From positions 1,178,001-1,242,000 of the forward strand of contig NZ_AP019810.1 of NCBI RefSeq assembly GCF_013394305.1: a DNA stretch of 64,000 nt, written 5' to 3'. Below the pieces are notes generated by a model, which did no database searches, was not told the origin of the DNA, and saw nothing but the letters and a program-made list of their open reading frames with translations. Of this stretch, positions 63,675 to 64,000 are shown in pieces. This DNA comes from Enterococcus mundtii (GTDB lineage Bacteria > Bacillota > Bacilli > Lactobacillales > Enterococcaceae). The first letter of the stretch is position 1. Every line of letters starts with the position of its first letter. A program made the translations under genes and the position numbers.

Positions 63675-64000
63675 AGCTAGCTCTCCATTCTTTTCTTTCG
63701 ATTTCATTGTCAGAAAAACAATAAGACCACAATGCTGTCAGTTGTTCATTAAAATCAGGCAGCAACTCTTGATAGATAACGCCAGACAAACATTCGTCAA
63801 ATCCATCGTTTCTCGTTAGTTCTTTCATCCTTGCCACAGTCCCCTTGAGATCTCGTGCATGGACGGTAGCAAATACACGATGGCCCGTCAACGCTGCCCG
63901 AATCGCTGCATCTGCTGTCTTCTTATCTCTGATTTCACCGACAATCAATAAATCAGGACGATGACGTAAGGCTAGTTTTAATAGCTGATCATAAGTCTGA
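63631..64000 (-). CDS. comGA: Competence ATPase ComGA, C-terminal part
   Basis: The frame is open to the right edge, so only the last 122 residues are in the window. They contain the GspE/PilB-type Walker B and following boxes (RPDLLIVGEIRDKKTADAA and AALTGHRVFATVHA). It powers assembly of the DNA-uptake pseudopilus and begins the comG operon. The promoter lies outside. Confidence 0.93.
   Translation of the reverse strand, partial: QTYDQLLKLALRHRPDLLIVGEIRDKKTADAAIRAALTGHRVFATVHARDLKGTVARMKELTRNDGFDECLSGVIYQELLPDFNEQLTALWSYCFSDNEIERKEWRASYEEAQKNVWQSYPF

Noticed and set aside
1-64000. tRNA, rRNA, replication origin or CRISPR
   Set aside because: I looked for these on both strands and saw no cloverleaf clusters, rRNA motifs, DnaA-box clusters or short regularly spaced repeats.

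Overview
The window looks like chromosomal DNA of a low-GC Gram-positive coccus, most likely Enterococcus of the E. faecium group. The evidence is the scrA/scrB/scrR locus, a late-competence comG operon beside ackA, coiA-mecA-spx in a row, a T-box hisS-aspS operon, a WxL/DUF916 surface-protein cluster with a Mga-type regulator, an Msr(C)-like ABC-F gene and many Fst- or holin-like type I toxin modules. The species call is inference; no rRNA or other species marker is present.

Layout. 1-1702: 3' part of a PTS-controlled PRD regulator. 2003-3748: Msr-type ABC-F ribosome-protection gene behind a long structured leader. 3826-4917: zinc alcohol dehydrogenase with a MerR-type promoter. 4950-6220: three tandem ~434-bp units, each a 27-aa holin-like toxin plus a convergent antisense RNA. 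6331-10601: pepF, coiA, mecA, spx. 11355-12077: HAD phosphatase. 12141-13654: intact ISL3-family element sitting in the loop of a terminator. 13736-23147: SNF2 helicase, sbcC, sbcD, plsC, tRNA methyltransferase, GIY-YIG protein. 23269-25200: OatA-like acetyltransferase. 25595-28050: accessory patch with hicAB, an Fst-type par locus and a decayed PHP/ATPase gene. 28126-33640: YitT protein, aspS, hisS with T-box, aldo/keto reductase. 33798-35640: RelE/RelB-like pair and a CYP152-type P450. 36220-42176: dtd, relA, rsmE, prmA, DUF3013, alkyladenine glycosylase. 42177-44653: rarA, 6S RNA, small membrane protein, uspA. 44702-49358: sucrose PTS locus. 49601-56687: WxL operon (the large adhesin has an in-frame stop) and a divergent Mga-like regulator. 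56856-58370: VanY-like carboxypeptidase and an IS1182-type remnant. 58488-64000: ackA, a methyltransferase and comGG to comGA (comGA cut by the window edge).

How the parts fit. Most of the window is conserved housekeeping DNA: DNA repair and recombination (sbcCD, rarA, AAG), translation quality control (dtd, prmA, rsmE, aspS, hisS), stress control (relA, spx, mecA, 6S RNA) and competence. Accessory material lies between these blocks. At least six toxin-antitoxin modules occur within about 30 kb (three holin-like copies, hicAB, Fst-like, relBE-like). The most interesting signals are regulatory: the ABC-F leader (palindromic operator on the -35, small leader peptides, attenuator, sequestered ribosome-binding site), the triplicated toxin/antisense unit whose antisense hairpins vary in sequence but keep pairing, the overlapping GAC/CAC specifier in the hisS-aspS T-box, and the ISL3 insertion into a terminator loop. 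All statements come from reading the sequence; no database search was made.
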